Assembly (NCBI RefSeq): GCF_000516985.1
Contig: NW_006917091.1
Coordinates: 4,733,022-4,797,021 of the forward strand
DNA length: 64,000 bases
Source of the DNA: Pestalotiopsis fici W106-1
Lineage: Eukaryota > Ascomycota > Sordariomycetes > Amphisphaeriales > Sporocadaceae
Direction: 5' to 3'
Below, in pieces: positions 11,391 to 23,278 of this stretch. The notes under the pieces are model-generated. The model did no database searches and was not told the origin of the DNA. It saw nothing but the letters and a program-made list of their open reading frames with translations. The position numbers and the translations under genes are program-made. Positions within the stretch are counted from its first letter, which is position 1, and the number at the start of each line of letters is the position of its first letter.

Positions 11391-12923
11391 ATTTTTTCTT
11401 CTTCTCTCTTTTCGTCGTACGTTCTTGTCGGCGCGCAACTCTCCCTTTGCTACTTTTGCTGATGCCGTGTGTTTCTCTTCCTCTCCAGTCCCAGATTATC
11501 CTTATTTTCTTTCTCTTCGCCGGTCGGTCGTAAGCTAGACACTGTCTCTCGTTTTCGGGGTCTTACTACTCGTGTCCATTTCCTTGCACACGGCACACAG
11601 CTCGTACAGTACCTTACACCCAAGTACCTGCTTACTTGGCTAGAGGAAGCTACATACAGCACTGGACTCATCACTCGTTGTACTCACTCGCCGCCACTCG
11701 TCATTGGGCGACAATCGTTGTGCATTGATTGGATTTTTGGGGCTCGACGCTCGATTCTCTCTGAACCACCAGGCGGAAAACAAGACTCCCCGCAAAACTT
11801 GAACTGCTCGCTTCACTGTCCAAACACTCGCCCGCAACTTCGAACCTTCTTTTCCGAGTCTTTGTACAATTGTCGCGATTGGCTTTGCTTACTGAAAACG
11901 AAGGACACGAGAAGCCTTCTTGCTGCTCAACGCGTCCCGTTTATTATCTCGATATTCATTCACTTGCGTCTGCGGGTCGCAGGAACAAGTCGCTCAAGGT
12001 CGTGGATGCATTACCCGTTTCGGCTTTGATCACTACCACCCCAACAGCACTATACCCATCAATCGCATTCTCTTTACACCATCTTTCCCTCCCCCGACTC
12101 GTACCCCGCGACTACGAAAAGGAAAAGCAACATTCCCGTCGAACAGCAGATACGGCGATCCACTCACTTTTTGGCGAACACGGCAGTCCAAAGCTTATTT
12201 TCCTACGCGCCGCGTGCGCAACGCATTAAAAAGAAAGAAATCGCTACTGGCCATAATAAACCCCACGGCCCGCCGCTTGTTGATTCTTCTTCGACTCATT
12301 GGGCCTCGTCTTGCGCTTTCAAGAGCCGCCAGCAGCCCTACGAAGCAAAACTCCCAACGATCGATACCCAACGTCATCTGTTCCCCACGCAACTATTTCT
12401 TGACTCGACGACAGGTGTGCTGCAGACAGTTCAACTGACCGCCTGCGCCCAAACACTCATCCCCCCCAGCAAGCAAAGTTTACTGTCGTGGGCCTCGCTG
12501 ACCCCCAGCGCATGAATGTTTCTAACCTCAAAGTCCACACCCCCAAGGATGTCGACAAGATTCATGCAGTACTAGTTTCATCTGCAATCGAAACTCGGAG
12601 TTTCCTGGCCAAGCGAACTCAAAAACTCCAAACGAACCCAGTCGAATTAGCTGATAGCCACCCCTTCCTTGAATGGCTTACTGTCAGACAATTGCCCTGG
12701 TCCTCACTCAACTCTAAAGCAAGGCAGTAATTGTCTAAGGTTCGGTCCCTTTCGTGGTACAAACACAGCAGCCCCGAAGACTGCCGGTACGACATACGCC
12801 CAGCACATTGAGCCACAAATCGTCCTTGTTGCTTTCATTTTCTTTTCCCGCATTCCTCCTACATGGAGATATAACAGACAGCCGAGAATATATCGCCTTG
12901 TTCTTTGGAATTAGAACAATACG
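11391..12923 (+). other. Pyrimidine-rich leader/promoter of the kinesin gene
   Basis: About 1.5 kb rich in C and T on the plus strand, starting with TTTTTTCTTCTTCTCTC near 11391 and leading to the kinesin ATG. Such strings are typical of promoters and long 5' UTRs in filamentous fungi. Several overlapping frames of 100-190 codons (11469-12029, 11920-12438, 12171-12515) lack recognisable domains and look like by-products of low stop-codon density. If transcribed, the leader contains several upstream AUGs. Confidence 0.4.
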
Positions 12924-15918
12924 ATGGCTGCTCCCGGGGGCCTTCCGAAGCCGTCGCGCCCCTCCACCGGGGGTCCGCCAACTTCTGCTCTACCAGCCTT
13001 ACCCGTTGCAAAAACGCGGAAAGGACCTTCGGGTCTTGCTTCGCCAACCAAAACACCCTCCACACCAAGAAGCGGCCTGCGTGCACCCTCCAGTGCCCTC
13101 TTGCCTCCAACAAGCCCCGGACTTGCAACCGCTTTACCTACGCCCAAGAGCCTCGCCCTCCCTCACGGCAAAACTCTACGCAAGTCGGTCAGCATAAATT
13201 CCTTCCCTCAGCCGCCAAAGGGCGATTCCAGAATTGCCAGTTTGCCCCCTAGTCCGAGGCCCGGTAGTACGCTCTCTGCCTCCAACTCGATTCGCAAATC
13301 ACGAACACCGACGGGGACACCCAAACTAGGCGCATTGTCGCAAGGTACGCCGAGTCTGTTGAACGGCGGCGGTGACAAAGCAATCCTTAGCGCTGCGAGC
13401 GTAAGAAATTCAGACGGTCTGATCAGTGTTGCTTCGCCACCCCAAAGTAGGAGCTCATCGGCCCAGGATTCTTATTCAACATCTGCCACAACTTTTGACG
13501 ATCCACAGGCTGAGGCCACTGCGAGTAGCGCTGTCAGCGAAAAGCGAGTCTCGAAGCAGCCAGACGGTAAAGGAAATGTTGTTGTCAGTGTAAGAGTGCG
13601 TCCAAATGCAGGATCTCATGAAAATGGTGGCGTAGAAGGGGAATGGCTCGTGGATGGTAGAAGATCCCTCGTATCATATAGAGGCAAGGATGGCGGTGAC
13701 CATTTCTACGGTGAGCAGAAACAACTAGGATAATTGGGAGCCATAAAGACTAACAGGAGCACCAGATAATGTCTTTGCGACCCATGATGACAACAGCAGA
13801 GTCTACGATCATACTGCCAAGCGCCTTGTCCGCAGGGTTATGGAAGGATACCATGGTACTGTTTTCGCATATGGTATGACTGGTACAGGAAAGACGTTCT
13901 CCATGCAGGGCACAGCCTCCTCTCCAGGTGTCATACCCCTTGCAATTACCGATATTTTCTCCTATATCCGGGAAACACCGTCACGAGAGTTCCTGCTTCG
14001 TGTGAGCTATCTGGAAATCTACAATGAGAAAATTCACGATCTTCTTAGCATGCCTACCGGTGGCGGTGTAGGTGGCGCGGCACAAGAAGAAATCAAACTG
14101 CGTGAGGATAGTAAGAGGGGCGTCTACGCGACTCCGCTCAAGGAAGAGATCGTCCAGAGCCCGACTCAACTGCTCAGAGTCATTGCCCGTGGCGATCAAG
14201 CACGGCGAACAGCAAGTACCCAGTTCAACTCTCGGAGTTCCCGCAGTCATGCCGTCGTGCAGATTGTGGTAGAAAGCCGAGAACGTCAGCCCGGAAACTC
14301 GAGCGACAGCAAGCGTTCGGGCATGGTTCCTGGTGGCGTGCGGGTGTCGACACTTAGCTTGATTGATTTGGCTGGATCCGAAAAGGCTGCAGAGTCCAAG
14401 GAGCGCCGACAGGAGGGATCTCACATTAACAAGAGTTTGCTGACGCTGGGTACTGTTATATCGAAGCTATCCGAGGCCAAGGACAACAAGGAAGCGAAGC
14501 ACCACTTGCCATACAGAGACAGCAAGTTGACGCGCTTGTTGCAGGGTGCGCTTTCTGGCAACTCGCTTGTCAGCATTCTCTGTACTATTCAAATCGGAGC
14601 TGCAGGTAGTTCTGCCTCGGCAAACAGCCACACCCTCGAGACACTTAACACGCTTAAGTTCGCCTCGCGAGCAAAGAACAGTATCGTCAGTCATGCCAAG
14701 CGAGCCGAAGAAGCTCTCGGCGCCGGTGGTGATGGTGGCGCTAGAGTCTTGCTGGAGCGGTATCGCATGGAAATTGTCGAACTCCGACGTCAACTCGACA
14801 CACAAGCAAAGAATAACACTTCTCCCTCGACTGACGACGATGAAGGAAAGAGCAAAGAAGAAAAGGCCAAGGATGAGGAGGAGGAGAGAGCTCGTGAAAA
14901 AGAGGCTGACGCTCGACACGAAGAGCAGATGCTGGAAATGCAATTGGCTCGCACTGCTCTCAAGGAGCGAATTGACCATCTCAACAAGCTCATTTTAAGC
15001 TCAAAGTCCACTGGAGTGAATTCAAGTGGCACGTACAGTTCATTGGGAGTCCACCATCGGTACTCACAGATTTCTCTTGCGCCATCAAACAGGACATCGG
15101 TTGCCTTTTCCATTAGTGGTCGATCACAGACAGAGCGTACTCTCTCCATGACCTCATCCTCATCAACGATTGGACGGCGATCAAATACGCAGAGATACTC
15201 AAGCAGCGGTACAGAACCACCAACGGCCGATGAGGATGATAGTCTCGGCGAGTATGGTGATGGTGTAGCCTCTCTCTCGGCCCAAAACCAGGCGCTGCAG
15301 GCTGATCTTGCTGACAAAAACCGATACATCGCGACTTTGGAAAAGCGGTTATTGCAGGCAAGAAGAGCCAGTTCGTCAAGAGCTTCCTTTGGGCATGCTT
15401 CTTCAGGCAAGGCGATCATGGTCGGAGAGGATCACAGTGTTTCCACGGCGATGAGGGAGAAGGACGCCGAGATCGCCGAGCTGAGAGCCAGACTCGAGGA
15501 CAAGGACCGCATGTTGGCAGCTCTTCGTAGTGCCGCGCGCTCAAGAGATGCCGCAGAGGGACTAGATAGCTCAAAGGCTGAAGCTCGCGAGACAAGGTCT
15601 TCTTTGCTCTACGAGCATGCAGCTAGCCCTCCTCCGGCCGAAGCGTTACCCGACCCTCCGAACTTGCGCGGCAAGAGCATATCGCCCGTGCGTGGACGTA
15701 ACGGCAAGAAGAATCACGATGAAATGTCGCGGATCCTTGACGAAATGCTCCAGGAGAAGGTTGACAGTGGCCACGTCGTTAGAGGTGCTCGTGGCAGCGT
15801 TCGTCTGGCTTCCGAGTCGCAAAAGCCGGGAACCCTTGGGCAATCGCCTACTGATATTGATGGACTCAGAGAGAGCCCTTTGATTCAAGAATCCAGGGAG
15901 GTTTCCCTTGAGGCGTAG
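12924..15918 (+). CDS. kipA: Kinesin, KipA/Kip2/CENP-E-like plus-end motor
   Basis: A microtubule plus-end-directed motor related to Aspergillus KipA and yeast Kip2/Tea2, which carry polarity factors to microtubule tips. Two exons, 12924-13710 and 13766-15918; the 55-bp intron has a CTAAC branch site. The product is 979 aa. Residues 1-205 are Ser/Pro-rich and include the KSVSINSFPQPPKG segment that I associate with this subfamily. The motor begins near 210 (NVVVSVRVRPN), with P-loop GMTGTGKT at 299-306, switch I NSRSSRSH at 417-424 and switch II DLAGSE at 463-468. Coiled-coil-prone segments follow (around 590-670, 770-800 and 815-865), with a disordered Ser-rich tail. All motor motifs are intact. 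Subfamily assignment is by eye; the kinesin call itself is certain. Confidence 0.93.
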
Positions 15919-17768
15919 TGCTCTACTATCCTCCCGGAGTTACACGGCTTATTATTGGAAGGAAGAGTGCATTGTTTGTTAGAACTGCAGTCTCTGGAAC
16001 GGCGTTTCGGGTGGCACTGTTTTCTTCCTCTTTTTTAAACTTTCTTCTTTTTTCTTCGCTTGTCTATACCCCATACTTTTCATTGTTTGCTACGCCGTGG
16101 GGGTTGTGGAACGCGAATGCCATTACGATGGGACGCAACGACGGGACCGATTGCTTTGAATCCTGAGAGGGGAAGAAAAATATAATGGTTATGCCAGGAA
16201 TGACCTCGTCATTGATTGAATGGGAAAGATATCACACATTATTTGATAGACCGGGAAGGTGGCGATGGGCTTCCATGGAGAAGCCGGAAGAATTAGCGAT
16301 CTTGTATATTACCTACTCAGAGACCCTTGAAGACCGAGCGGCTGTAAAGATGCTTTGCTAGAAGCTCCTTAATGAGAAAAATTAATAATATTCCACCTCC
16401 ATGCGAGATTTGCGGCAACGGCTTGACAGGATCGTCTTTTATTACCCGAGCTGTATGATTTACGGCGCGCTCTCCTCAAGATGTGGTGGTGGTATGGCAT
16501 AATCCTACAGGAATGTGATGCATAAACAAGGGATCAATTGATACTCGAATGACATTCTTTTCAGCCAGAACTCTCAAGTCTTACGCTCAATGAATCCCAG
16601 GCCGGACAGCCGCAGATACCCAGTGGCTGGAGCGAATGTACGACCCAAACCTCGTTTGCTTCTACTGCTAGGGAGAAATTTGAAAGTAAGAGGTGGTACT
16701 ATGTATAGCAAAACTGTAACCCTCCCTGCCCATAACGACGACATGTGCAAATAAGTTGCTCGCCCAGGGGAAGCGATGACCCAAGTCCACGTGCATACTC
16801 ATAACCAGCACAGAAAAGAATAACTTTTTGGACACCCCAGTGACTAGCGCCATTAGGAATCGAACCTAACACTCCATATACCCCCTTCCAGTGTTGCGTT
16901 CACCAACTAGCACCACAAAACGGGAATATACTTGTCTTTTGGCAGAAACACACAAATTGTACCTGTCCCTTGGTGTCCAGGACAATTTGAATGTCAGATT
17001 CCTGCATGATAAATGGGCACTTTTGATTGCTGCCGGAACAAGGTGTTTAGGTGTGCGCAACATGTATAAAAAGAAGGCTGCACGTACCTAAGAGCAGCCA
17101 CATATGCAAGAAGCTCACTGCCGACATAGTTCCGTGTTTTGCAAGCCAAAAGAAAAAAAAATATTTGAATCTCAAATAAACAGCCTATTATGCTGGATGT
17201 ACAGTAGTTACAAATTGCATACGTGTGGGCAGTGCGTAATAGACTGATGATACCGGCTTACGCGTTTTTTTGACGTTGACTGTTTTGCCCACATAACACA
17301 ACCGAACTAGGAGGCCTTTGGGAGGGGAAAGCATTTGAGACTTGGATCTGGAATAACATACCTCGTTGTAGATTTGAAACAAGTCGGCCAAGAAAGAAAC
17401 CAAGAAATCGATGTTTGAACGTGCCATTGCGAGGAGAGAGCAAGAATAGAAAAGCAAGCAATTTCATACGAACGGAGACATGTACCAAGGTAATTTCTCT
17501 TACACTAGCATGAGTAAGGTACATGGCAGTAGCTCGTAGTAGAGATTGGATTGAATGGTTTAGGCGGCGTACCTGTCCGTCTTTTTGTAGATCGGCCCCA
17601 AACTCTCTCTTTTTTTTCCCCCCTTCCCCCAGAGTCTCAAGCTGTGACAATAACTCTGCGGGAGGAGAAATAAGCTTCTATCGTATGTGCTTGCGTCGGT
17701 GCTTTCTATCTTGCTTTATTAGCCAGGTTCAAGTAGTCAGTCATCAGCCCAGCAGCAACCGGCGCACA

Positions 17769-17792
17769 AGAGAGAGGAGAGAGAGAGAGAGA
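17769..17792 (+). repeat. GA-rich microsatellite
   Basis: A run of about 12 AG units with one interruption (AGAGAGAGGAGAGAGAG...). It is intergenic, with no evident function. Confidence 0.85.
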
Positions 17793-17993
17793 TTGCTTTG
17801 TTTGTTCTTTTCCTCACTCTCTCTGTAAATCGCCCTTTTTCCGGTCTCAAGGGGATGTTGACCTTGGTCCTGTACCTAGGTAGGTATCAAGATTGGTTGC
17901 TTGGCCAAGACACATGGGCGGGAGAAGACATCCCGGCTGAATGGTCACGACAGTGAATGGTTACCAAATGGTCCGGTTCAGCCGAGTGTCCAT

Positions 17994-18047
17994 GGATGAT
18001 GGATGATGGATGACGGATGATTGATGGGTATGGATGGGTTGGATAGG
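17994..18047 (+). repeat. Imperfect GGATGAT/GGATGG tandem repeat
   Basis: Three perfect GGATGAT units followed by degenerate GGATGAC, GGATGATT and GGATGGGTT units, about 54 bp in total. Intergenic. Confidence 0.85.
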
Positions 18048-18701
18048 TACTGGTCAGCCCTGAGTACCATATTACCTAGTGGTGATGGTATACTCCTTTT
18101 GCCCACTCACTCGGCCACTCGGCGGATTGGTCTTCAGCTTTTCGCCTGTCGGTCTTTTCATGTACCGCCACTCAAGGCTACATAGTCGTGAGGTCAGAGG
18201 ATACATTACACTAATGCACCAACCGAAGATACGGTTGCGGCTCGGTGGTCCACATCTCTTCATGTTTTAAACTCTACTTTTGTACCTACCCGTCAAACCC
18301 GTTTTCTCTTTGACACAATGTAGACAAACAGCAAAACTCACGTATCGCCCCAAGATTGTGGGAGAGATCTGGTGTTCCGCTGACTTTGATGATTATACTC
18401 TACGCTAGACGTATTCGCTGGAGATTTTGATTCCCTCTGCGTTGCGGGTGGACCCAACTCTTGCAGGGAGGGGGGTCTCTTCTTGTCTTTGCGATTGTGG
18501 ATATTTGTTCGTGTGCATACGTACTACCGGGGGTGATGGCTTCATGGGTAGCGTAAGCTGAGAACAGCAAGCAGCAAGCAAGTTGCAGGCAAAAAAAGGA
18601 TGGCAACGCAACGCAACGCCAACGCCACCTCACCGGATGCGTGCGGAAGACAAGGAATTTGCGCCTGGCTAATGTGGAGGCGAGGAAGAGGGAAGGGGAA
18701 G

Positions 18702-18722
18702 AAAAAAAAAAAAAAAAAAAAA
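18702..18722 (+). repeat. Poly-A run, 21 A
   Basis: A homopolymer of 21 A. A poly-T run of the same length follows about 277 bp downstream. The flanks of the two runs are not inverted copies of each other. Confidence 0.95.
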
Positions 18723-18998
18723 GGGTCCTCCTATTGAGTGCTGACCTTGCTCACCTCTCGGTTGCTGCTTGTGGTTAGGGGGGTGGAAAGAGGTCAGCTC
18801 GGCATCCGTCTGCGGGCTGTCATTGGGTCTTGGCCAAGAATTTTGCTTGCAAGAAACCCTTTTTCGACGAGCAGCCGACTTGGGGCCCTCGTTTCAGAAT
18901 GAACCAGGGTGTCAGGGTGTCCGAAATGATCGTCAGTCACACATTGGCTTTTCTTGCTCCCCGCTTCGTGGGATGAGATCGGAGCGGACGCACATTGA

Positions 18999-19019
18999 TT
19001 TTTTTTTTTTTTTTTTTTT
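18999..19019 (+). repeat. Poly-T run, 21 T
   Basis: A homopolymer of 21 T, the complement in length and orientation of the poly-A run at 18702-18722. The exact length should be treated with caution. Confidence 0.95.
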
Positions 19020-21445
19020 CCTTTTGGGTGGAAAGCTTAGGCGAGGGGTCCTAGAACCGTGAAAACGCAGGTTAGATAGGTACTTCGTAAAGATCGAGGA
19101 CTAAATAGCTAGGTACATTAGTATGATGAGGCCGCGTCCCTGTCAACTTAAATGTGCATCGTCCAGTAGTTTACAACTCGACTCATCAATGATTAATACT
19201 TGTCTGAGCAGTTACTCGCCAAAGTTTCATGGCTACCTACCTGAGTGTTTGACTGGGAAAGATTGGCAATCGGGGGCGGTGATACATCATCTCTCAGCCA
19301 GGTAATGATAAACATGCGTACTCTGTACACACAGAGGAGAGGGACACGGAGGGATGGAGAGGGCAAGCCATATGTCAGCCACAGCCAGTCGGTCAGCCAG
19401 GCTTTCTTTCTCTGTTTGACCATGACAATATCCTCGACATGCATCCATTCACCCATCCAATGCTTTGTTTGCCCTGGAACCCAACCAACATACTAGGTAG
19501 GCTGTCCGCGCAACTTCAAACCGAGAAAACGACTCCAAATATACGAGGCGCCGGGGAAGCTAGGCCACGCTTGGTAAGTCTATACTCACCTAAATGCAAC
19601 GTCAATTTACATCGCGCCTCAACCGTCTCGACCTTGACTGCTTTGAGAACTGCCCAGCTTGCGAGTCATTTGGGGATCTGGCAAGTCTGGGATTCTTTTG
19701 GGCGGCGGCTTTGGGGCAAGAACCGCATCTCTTCATCTTGCGTGGACCCCGGTTTTATTGAGTCTTGTCTCCCAATGAGGCTCCAGCGAGTTCCCCGGTC
19801 TTTGGTCCCCTCCTCTTGTCACTTTCTTCTCGTTTTCTTTTTTGGCATAGCACATGTAAAAGGCTCAAGCCGCTATACCCAAACGAGGTTGCTCGAAACT
19901 GGCCAATTCCCTGCAATCCCTCTTTTTGACAATCGCATGACAGGGCCCTAGCCATTTAGAAGCCGATCTCCAGATCGTCAACTTGCTCTTCCCTTCTTGC
20001 ATATGTCTCTTGTCGATCTCTTGGGTTTGCTTTGACCAATTCCCTTCAGCGCTCACACTTTCTTGAGCTGGGCATTCCGTTTATCCTCATTTTTGCCCTC
20101 CCCACACTATGCCTCCTCTGCTATCAGTATCTGCTCTGCTGTGTCTCTGCTGCTGCTGGTACTCAAGCTGTTCATGGGCTCCCTTGCTTTCTCTGACATC
20201 ATTTTCCGCGGACTGTAGAACAAAACCTTCTACGAACCTTCTTTTCTGAACAAAACGCTGCAGTTTTTTCCCCTGCTCCAAATGCATCGTCTGGTCTTGC
20301 ACTTTCTTTGGATTGCGGCTTCTTTCTAGGACAAAATCTGCACGAATTACGGGATATACTTGAGACTCATGCAACGGGCGCTCGACTTTTCAAATCTTCT
20401 CCTTGGCCCGTTCTCGAAAGTCAAGACCACGCGAGCAGTACCGTCTACTCCATATTTTTTTCTTCTTTCTTCCGCCTTCTCCTACCAGGAGGGAGGCAGG
20501 CGTATAAGCAGTACAGAATTCGATTCGCAGCCATAGATATTTGAGATATCTGCCGGTTTCATTGTCTAGGACAATTACCAACGCCTTAACCGTCGCAACC
20601 TAAAACTGGTGCCAGTCTGTGTACCCTGATAGTTGAACTCACGTGGCGGCCCTTGAGCTTACAAGATTCAGGTAGAGGAATAGTACTTCTTGCCTTGGTG
20701 CTATCTGCTTACCACGTACGAAGTACCGTTGGTTTGGCAGCATCTCGCGTGTGCCGGTTCACAAGGACTTTTGACCAGTGGCACTCGCGCTCCACTCCCG
20801 TCATAAAATAAATACCGCGCACCGTCAGCGTTGTGATCGTCGCCCGCGACCAAATCCGCCAGCTCCGCCTCTTAGTGCTCCACCATTTCCCACGTGAATG
20901 GGTCCCGGGCTCTGAAGATCCTAGCTAGTGTGCTGCCTGTCATCTCTCGAAACGAAGCAGCGTGGCCCAACTTGGGAAGGCACTAGAGAATTGGGTCTGC
21001 TCTTCCCTTCTACTTCCGCGACTCATCACTGGTCCATTCATACATAGTGTCTTCGAAAGCCGTCGAAAAGCAGTTCCAGCGGCTCTTGTACGACAACGCT
21101 GATACAGTCGAGTTGCAAGTGTTCCACGGCGCTTCGGTAACCTCCCGGCGTTGCCTCGCACACGGAACTTGACCTACCATCGGCAGTCAGGTGTAGGGAG
21201 TGATTTGGCGATACAGCCTCCTAATCAATCCCCACCTCTGCGGTGCATGGAAACTTGAGGATTCAGAGGGATTCCCTCTCCCTAGCCTTCCGCGGCGCCT
21301 TTCTTTCTTCTCTCGACACGGGGAGTCTCTTGAACACTTGCCGTTCTTGTCTTTCGAAAAGCAAAAACAAGGGCATTGTCCTTTACCCAATAATACTGAC
21401 ATAATATAAACAACACATCGACAAGGTGTCCTTGGTTTTGACGAC

Positions 21446-23278
21446 ATGCCACCACGTTTAGACGTGCCTTCGGGCACTCATACCAAGATGATGGTGTCGC
21501 CACCACGCTTGAACTTGCGCAGAGCAGCTTCTTATACACAGGTTTCGAACGAAAAGCTGCCTCTATCGGCAACATCGTCGAGTTTCAACTTCAATCACCT
21601 ACTCTTCTCACCTCCACCATCACCAGGGCTTCCCGTCCTCGTCACCCGGCCAAGGAAGCCCTCCAATGCCCCGCGACCAAGTAGGGTGTTTCGGGGTCTC
21701 GGATGGATCGTTACTATCTTGATTTTTCTCTATGTCTCGAGGGTGGTGGTCCGGAAAAATGTCAAGCTGCCACTGGTGGGAGGATGGGAAAAGACTGGAG
21801 ATTTTGAAATGGTTGGACAGTATGATCTACCAGAATTTCCAACGCCAATTGCTGTCACAGATCGACGTGGCCGGTCGAAATGGACCGTTTCGATACCCCA
21901 CACATACAACTTTCCCCTAACCACAAAGGAGTACGCGGAGATTTGTGCCAAATGCCACGAGGTGGCAGCACACGTCAGAGAACTACAGGGTGACTCCCAT
22001 CCGTCTCAGCGGGCACAGCTGGATTATTATTACCAAGATCCCCATTTCGTCGATGTTTACGAAGCCGAAGACCGCGGGCTCCTCCCAGTCGTGACCGCCG
22101 AGGCCCAGCAGAGCTCGTCTGTTAACCAGGGCGGCCATTTTGTGGGGAGTGATGGGCTCGAGATGGCAGGAAAGCCGGTATGCAAAACGTCGATGACCTT
22201 TGTGCTCGAATCTCCGGAGGCAGGCCTCGGGCCCACGCTCATGATGTTGTGGATTGCATATGGCTTGGCCCAGAAGGAGGATCGTGCCTTTTTCATTGAC
22301 GACTCGAGATGGGCTTACGGAGACTTTACGGGCATATTTCAGACACCACCTGTGCCCGATTGTAAACCGCCGCCAAGGCACGAGATGCTCCCTTGCCCAC
22401 ACCACGCCCGTCACCTTGTCGTCTCGGTTGCAACAGCTCGTGAAACTTTTGGCAAGAGCTTCGACTATCAGTATGAACAGCTTGAGAGGAATGATATCAA
22501 GCGCGAGAAGCCCACGTATGAGTTGGCTCGCGCCGGATATGAAGCATTGTTTCGGTTGAACGACGAGGACCAGACTTTTGTCAACCTACGCATCAAGGAT
22601 CTGAGGGAGAAGACCATAGTTCCCACGGGCAACAACAATGACGGTTCCCTCATTGGGGTCCACATTCGACAGGGCGACCAACATCCCTTTGAAAGCGAGT
22701 ACAGTGCGACTTATATGCCATTTGATCGGTACACCGAAGCCATACAGCAGATCCTTGAAGACGCCCACAATGGCAGCATGCCCGATGGTGCCGAAGACAC
22801 TGTGGCCAAACAGTATTCGCAGATTGTTCTCGCCTCAGATAACCCCGAAGTATACGATGCCGAAGAGTTCTCAGGCTCAATCCGAGCACAAGAAAGGATA
22901 AGACTTGCTAGCATAGCCCACCCTCCACCACCTAATCAAGACCCTCATGTTATGCACAAATTTCAAGAGGAGACATTTGGATGGGAGGGGGGTTTCTTTG
23001 CCAGTATGTTCTGGAACCTGGGCCGTTCGACGCGCAACAATGCTGGCTCCAACACGGTCGTTCTTTCATCCGAGGCAACGAGGCTGAGGAGCCTGATTGG
23101 TCGCTCATACATGTTGGACCTGGCTATACTCGCGCAGGGAACAGATACCGTCGTGTGCACGGTCAGTTCAGCCGCCTGCCGTCTTGCGGCCGTGATGATG
23201 GGCTGGGAGAAGGCCATGGAAGACGGCAACTGGGTCAACATTGATGGAAATTATCTCTGGACCGGAGTGTCATTATAG
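21446..23278 (+). CDS. Type II membrane glycosyltransferase, GT23/FUT8-like
   Basis: A single-exon gene of 610 aa with a type II membrane layout: a Ser/Pro/Arg-rich cytosolic tail (1-82), one transmembrane helix at about 84-102 and a large lumenal domain. This fits a Golgi or ER glycosyltransferase. The lumenal domain has two features of the FUT8/NodZ fold: a nucleotide-sugar-binding segment GVHIRQGDQ (residues 404-412), comparable to HxRRTD in FUT8, and a C-terminal block DTVVCTVSSAACRLAAVMMG (567-586), comparable to the FUT8 segment with FLVCTFSSQVCR. The likely donor would be GDP-fucose, but the substrate cannot be set from sequence. The start at 21446 is the first ATG after a CT-rich leader and is followed by a plausible tail. 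Fold assignment is moderately confident. Confidence 0.72.
   Translation: MPPRLDVPSGTHTKMMVSPPRLNLRRAASYTQVSNEKLPLSATSSSFNFNHLLFSPPPSPGLPVLVTRPRKPSNAPRPSRVFRGLGWIVTILIFLYVSRVVVRKNVKLPLVGGWEKTGDFEMVGQYDLPEFPTPIAVTDRRGRSKWTVSIPHTYNFPLTTKEYAEICAKCHEVAAHVRELQGDSHPSQRAQLDYYYQDPHFVDVYEAEDRGLLPVVTAEAQQSSSVNQGGHFVGSDGLEMAGKPVCKTSMTFVLESPEAGLGPTLMMLWIAYGLAQKEDRAFFIDDSRWAYGDFTGIFQTPPVPDCKPPPRHEMLPCPHHARHLVVSVATARETFGKSFDYQYEQLERNDIKREKPTYELARAGYEALFRLNDEDQTFVNLRIKDLREKTIVPTGNNNDGSLIGVHIRQGDQHPFESEYSATYMPFDRYTEAIQQILEDAHNGSMPDGAEDTVAKQYSQIVLASDNPEVYDAEEFSGSIRAQERIRLASIAHPPPPNQDPHVMHKFQEETFGWEGGFFASMFWNLGRSTRNNAGSNTVVLSSEATRLRSLIGRSYMLDLAILAQGTDTVVCTVSSAACRLAAVMMGWEKAMEDGNWVNIDGNYLWTGVSL

Larger units (their letters stand above)
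15919..21445. other. Gene-poor stretch, 5.5 kb
   Basis: No supportable gene. The left end is the kinesin 3' UTR. Several simple repeats lie at 17.7-19.0 kb and are listed separately. From about 19.8 kb to 21.4 kb the plus strand becomes CT-rich and is probably the promoter and long 5' UTR of the glycosyltransferase gene. A CACGTG box lies near 20891. A tRNA-like T-arm near 16855 was examined and rejected. Confidence 0.45.

Noticed and set aside
11469..12515. Open frames of 110-190 codons upstream of the kinesin
   Set aside because: They overlap in different frames in pyrimidine-rich sequence, have no domain, and are best explained as leader sequence with few stops.
16840..16925. tRNA gene on the minus strand, suggested by a perfect T-arm (stem TTAGG/CCTAA, loop TTCGATT) at about 16854-16870
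   Set aside because: No matching 5' acceptor strand to the TGGCGCT following the T-arm, and no anticodon arm could be folded. At most a tRNA fragment or chance.
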